From Chloroflexota bacterium (GTDB taxonomy: Bacteria; Chloroflexota; Limnocylindria; Limnocylindrales; CSP1-4), in the NCBI GenBank assembly GCA_016875645.1, contig VGPE01000128.1, positions 1 to 7,757 on the forward strand: a DNA stretch of 7,757 bases. Direction: 5' to 3'. The notes below the pieces were generated by a model. That model was given only the letters and a program-made list of their open reading frames with translations. It did not search any database and had not been told where the DNA came from. Positions 5,549 to 7,757 of this stretch are shown here, piece by piece. Positions within the stretch are counted from its first letter, which is position 1; each line of letters begins with the position of its first letter. A program made the translations under genes and the position numbers.

Positions 5549-5707
5549 CGTGCACCGGGCGCACGAACCAGCCGCGACGTGGTCGCCCCGTGCGTGAGGT
5601 GCACGACAGGGACCCATTCCGCCGCCTGCTCGCCGCTGACGCCGCCAGCCCGTGCGCGGGACGCACGCTACAACCGCGTGGCGGTCCGTTCATGCATCGG
5701 GTGCACG
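5549..5707. repeat. Four 17-bp palindromes in two 57-bp modules
   Basis: Elements at 5549-5565, 5589-5605, 5651-5667 and 5691-5707 each read C-R-TGC-N7-GCACG (17 bases, 5-bp arms; one arm mismatch in the last). A generalised centre is R-Y-S-R-G-R-Y, giving a near-perfect palindrome. Start-to-start spacings are 40, 62 and 40. The pairs form two modules (5549-5605 and 5651-5707) about 70% identical over 57 bases, including their 23-base spacers, which share ccgcg and ggtc and each contain a short dyad of their own. First resembles third, second resembles fourth. The array fills the gap between two convergent genes. It could be a set of operators, a structured RNA, or REP-like hairpins ending both transcripts. 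Confidence 0.6.
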
Positions 5708-5726
5708 AAGGGCGCTGGCCTCAGAT

Positions 5727-6902
5727 TCAGATCCGGCGGTCGGCCTCCACGGCCGGGCGCAGCGTGATCGTGACGGATCCCGGGTCGATGGCGCGCCCCC
5801 CGACGAGCGTCAGGACCGGGTCGACACGCCGGGTCCCGATCTCCTCGGACTTGAACGCGTCGCGGAGCGGCGTCTCGGCCTCCGTGATCCGGAAGACGGC
5901 GATGTCCGCGACGGCCCCGGGCTGGAGCGTCACGAGGTCCGCCAGGCCGATGAGCGCCGCAGGACCCGTCGTGACCAGGCGGACCACATCCGCAAGGTCG
6001 AGGCCCAGGTGGAGGAACTTGGCCATCATCGTCGCCTGGTCGTAGGCGGGGCCGTTGATCGAGAACCAGTGCAGGTCGGTGCTGATCGAGTCGGGCAGGA
6101 AGCCGTTCGCGAGCGCGGCCCGCGCCGTGCGCCACGAGAAGCTGCCCGCGCCGTGGCCGATGTCGAAGCGCACGCCGCGCGAGCGAGCGTCCAGGGCCTC
6201 GCGTCGCATCCGACCGTCCTCATCCACGATCGTGGCGCCGCCGCCCGTGAAGCAATGGGTCAGGATGTCACCCGCGCCCATGTGGTCCAACGCCTGGGGC
6301 ATGAAGTCGCCCGGGCCGCCCACGTCCACCATGAGCGGCTTGCCGACGTCACGCGCTGCCCTGAGCGCCAGCTCGAGCGCGGCAGGAGCGCCGCCCGTCA
6401 CCGCGGCCGCAGACAGCCGGATCTTCACGCCGACCGCCACGTCCGCGTGGGCGCGGATCGTCTCGGCCGTCTCGATCGGGCGGATGTGGGCCGGGGTGTC
6501 GAGCTCGCCCGTGAGCGTGGTGGCGACGCCGAGCGCGGCGATGTTGACGAACGCCAGGACCCGCGGCGGAGCCGGGTCGATCGTCTGGCGCCGGAACGAA
6601 GCGAAGTTGACGAAGCCCGCCGTGCCCGCGTCCACGGCCGTCGTGACGCCGGAGCGGAGTGAGACGGCGGGATCGATGCCGTAGGCGCTGCCCTCGTACC
6701 AGTGGCCGTGAAGGTCCACCAGGCCGGGCGTCACGACTGCACCCGTGACGTCGCGCACGTCCAGTTCGGGGTCCGGCAGCGGCGGAGCGTCGGGCGCGCG
6801 CAGCTCAGCGATGCGACCGTCGCGCACCAGCACATCGCGCCGCGCGTCGAGACCCTGGGACGGATCGATCACCCGCCCACCGCGCAGCAGCAAGCTGCTC
6901 AT
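5727..6902 (-). CDS. Dihydroorotase-like amidohydrolase/deacetylase
   Basis: A 391-residue metal-dependent hydrolase of the amidohydrolase superfamily, closest in pattern to the cytosolic deacetylase-like branch. It opens with the small beta-sandwich part (LLLRGGRVIDPSQGLDARRDVLVRDGRI). Then come the first metal motif TPGLVDLHGH with His65 and His67, the candidate carbamylated Lys160 in VGVKIRLS, His216 in DILTHCFTG, His249 in FDIGHGAGSFS and the catalytic Asp275 in SISTDLH. The barrel is followed by LQPGAVADIAVFRI, the second half of the sandwich. In relatives I expect a His in the strand before GDILTH (a V-H-I-G pattern); here it is Asp193 (LMVDVGGPG), one base away from His. Hydrolysis of an acylated or cyclic amide, or an ester, is the family expectation; substrate unknown. 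The ATG overlaps the stop of the upstream gene (ATGA, 6899-6902), so the two are co-translated; a longer start inside that gene is unlikely. Confidence 0.85.
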   Translation of the reverse strand: MSSLLLRGGRVIDPSQGLDARRDVLVRDGRIAELRAPDAPPLPDPELDVRDVTGAVVTPGLVDLHGHWYEGSAYGIDPAVSLRSGVTTAVDAGTAGFVNFASFRRQTIDPAPPRVLAFVNIAALGVATTLTGELDTPAHIRPIETAETIRAHADVAVGVKIRLSAAAVTGGAPAALELALRAARDVGKPLMVDVGGPGDFMPQALDHMGAGDILTHCFTGGGATIVDEDGRMRREALDARSRGVRFDIGHGAGSFSWRTARAALANGFLPDSISTDLHWFSINGPAYDQATMMAKFLHLGLDLADVVRLVTTGPAALIGLADLVTLQPGAVADIAVFRITEAETPLRDAFKSEEIGTRRVDPVLTLVGGRAIDPGSVTITLRPAVEADRRI

Positions 6903-7757
6903 CGGGCGAACCAGCGCATCTCGAAACGCTCCTCCCTGTCGGTCCAGGCGCGTGTCTGCGGGTCGAACCGCCGGATGACCGCCAAACCGTCCGTGCGCAG
7001 GAAGACCCACGCCACATCCCAGTTGCCCGAGGCGTAGCGGAGAGGAATGGCCGGCGCCACGCGCACCAGCGGATGGGTGAGGCAGGCATACAGCCGCGGC
7101 CCCGTGTGCAGGAAGCCCGACCCGACAGCGACGAACACCTCGTGCGTCGACCCAGGGCCCAGCAGCCCGGCGACTCCGACCTTGATCTCGCGCCCGGCGA
7201 TCTGTGCCGCCTCGATCGCCTCGAACGAGTCGAGCTCCCGCCAGTCATCGCGGACGAAGTACCGGTAGCGCTCGAAGTCGTAGACGAAGTTGCGCGACGG
7301 CGCGAGCGTGCCGAGGTCGAACACCTCGTCGGGGCTCATCTTCGGCATGTCCGCCGGCGACGGCATGACGAGGCGCGTTCCGAAGGCGGCCGCCGGATCG
7401 GGGTCGCCGAACACGACGTTCGCGCACGCCTGCTCACCGTCGACCGTGTAGAGGAAGAACGACATCTTCGGGCCGCCGTTGAAGCCGAACGGCGGATGGA
7501 GCGCCTGGCGCAGCGTCGTGATCCCCGCGGCGTGGCGGCCCTCGATCACGATCGTCTCGCGGAAATCGATCACCTCGCGGATGAGGCCGTCCTGCTCCGG
7601 CTCGCCCGGCCGGCCGCCGGGCTCGATGTGCTCCTCGAACAGGAACTCGGTGTACACGCGCAGGTCGGCGCCGCGGGTGAGGGCGTCGATGACGGCCTGC
7701 TTCGAACCGGCGGCCACCGAGCGATCGGGCCGCAGCTCGAGCGCGAGGCTCCAGTCA
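6899..7757 (-). CDS. Uncharacterised conserved-looking protein, start outside or at 7717
   Basis: I do not recognise an established family. The frame is open to the right edge (at least 285 residues: DWSLALELRPDRSV precedes a GTG at 7717) and ends with TGA at 6899-6901. I think the true start lies just beyond the window, because the residues before the GTG continue the same protein-like pattern (SLALELRPDRSVAAGSKQAV). The protein is soluble-looking, without membrane spans or signal peptide in view, and rich in aromatic and acidic residues. Visible blocks are GADLRVYTEFLFEEHIEPGG, MSFFLYTVDGEQACANVVFG, NFVYDFERYRYFVRDDWREL, GREIKVGVAGLLG, HEVFVAVGSGFLHT, VRVAPAIPLRYASGNWDVAW, VFLRTDGLAVIRRFDP and the terminal FEMRWFAR. 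The alternating strand-rich pattern suggests a mostly beta fold; no catalytic motif is evident. It is the upstream partner of the amidohydrolase in a coupled operon, so a role in handling the same substrate is possible but unproven. Confidence 0.7.
   Translation of the reverse strand, partial: DWSLALELRPDRSVAAGSKQAVIDALTRGADLRVYTEFLFEEHIEPGGRPGEPEQDGLIREVIDFRETIVIEGRHAAGITTLRQALHPPFGFNGGPKMSFFLYTVDGEQACANVVFGDPDPAAAFGTRLVMPSPADMPKMSPDEVFDLGTLAPSRNFVYDFERYRYFVRDDWRELDSFEAIEAAQIAGREIKVGVAGLLGPGSTHEVFVAVGSGFLHTGPRLYACLTHPLVRVAPAIPLRYASGNWDVAWVFLRTDGLAVIRRFDPQTRAWTDREERFEMRWFAR

Noticed and set aside
5549..5707. CRISPR-like array
   Set aside because: Only four repeats, imperfect, with unequal spacers (23, 45, 23 bases) that resemble each other; no cas gene nearby.
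5549..5707. tRNA anticodon arms (5-bp stem, 7-base loop)
   Set aside because: No acceptor stem, D arm or T arm at the required distances; the stem-loop shape alone is not enough.
5652..6662. Plus-strand open frame of 336 codons antisense to the amidohydrolase
   Set aside because: Arg/Val/Asp-rich shadow of a high-GC gene; the minus strand has all the amidohydrolase motifs.

Overview
This is a GC-rich bacterial window with short intergenic gaps and two four-base ATGA gene overlaps. The gene mix (an uncharacterised DinB-like protein, a PAP2 phosphatase, a drug-type ABC exporter, a surface repeat protein) and -10-like boxes 7-8 bases before some start codons would fit a high-GC Chloroflexota or actinobacterial lineage, possibly from a metagenome. 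There is no marker gene, so this placement is only an impression.

Layout. Positions 1-~470, minus strand: the C-terminal part of a Gly-rich protein with 26-residue repeats (surface or fibre type), running off the left edge. At ~457-473 it meets, head to head, a plus-strand NCS2/AzgA-like permease (to 1318) that lacks its N-terminal half. Two genes both missing their 5' ends at one point indicate a rearrangement or, just as plausibly, an assembly chimera. A strong hairpin (1338-1371) follows. Next come a small gamma-glutamylcyclotransferase-fold/allophanate-hydrolase-C-like protein (1400-1795), a 331-base gene-free stretch with GATC-rich inverted repeats, and a PAP2 membrane phosphatase (2127-3083).

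The PAP2 gene converges on a minus-strand gene (3096-3773) that appears to join a HicB-like N-terminus to a DinB-like His-triad domain. Across a 47-base divergent gap lies a two-gene ABC-2 exporter operon (ATPase 3821-4759, permease 4756-5520; ATGA overlap).

The convergent gap 5521-5726 holds a terminator-like hairpin and four 17-base palindromic elements arranged as two diverged copies of a 57-base module. From the right edge a minus-strand operon reads leftward: an uncharacterised protein (6899 to beyond 7757) coupled by ATGA overlap to a dihydroorotase-like amidohydrolase (5727-6902). In the amidohydrolase one position where I expect a metal-binding His is Asp.

How they work together: the ATPase and permease clearly form one exporter, and the two right-hand minus-strand genes are probably co-translated. 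The permease, the allophanate-hydrolase-C-like protein and the amidohydrolase could all touch nitrogenous or purine-like compounds, but they are in separate transcription units and this link is speculative. I see no defence system, CRISPR array, tRNA, rRNA or transposase. The least explained elements are the 5549-5707 palindrome modules and the junction at ~470.
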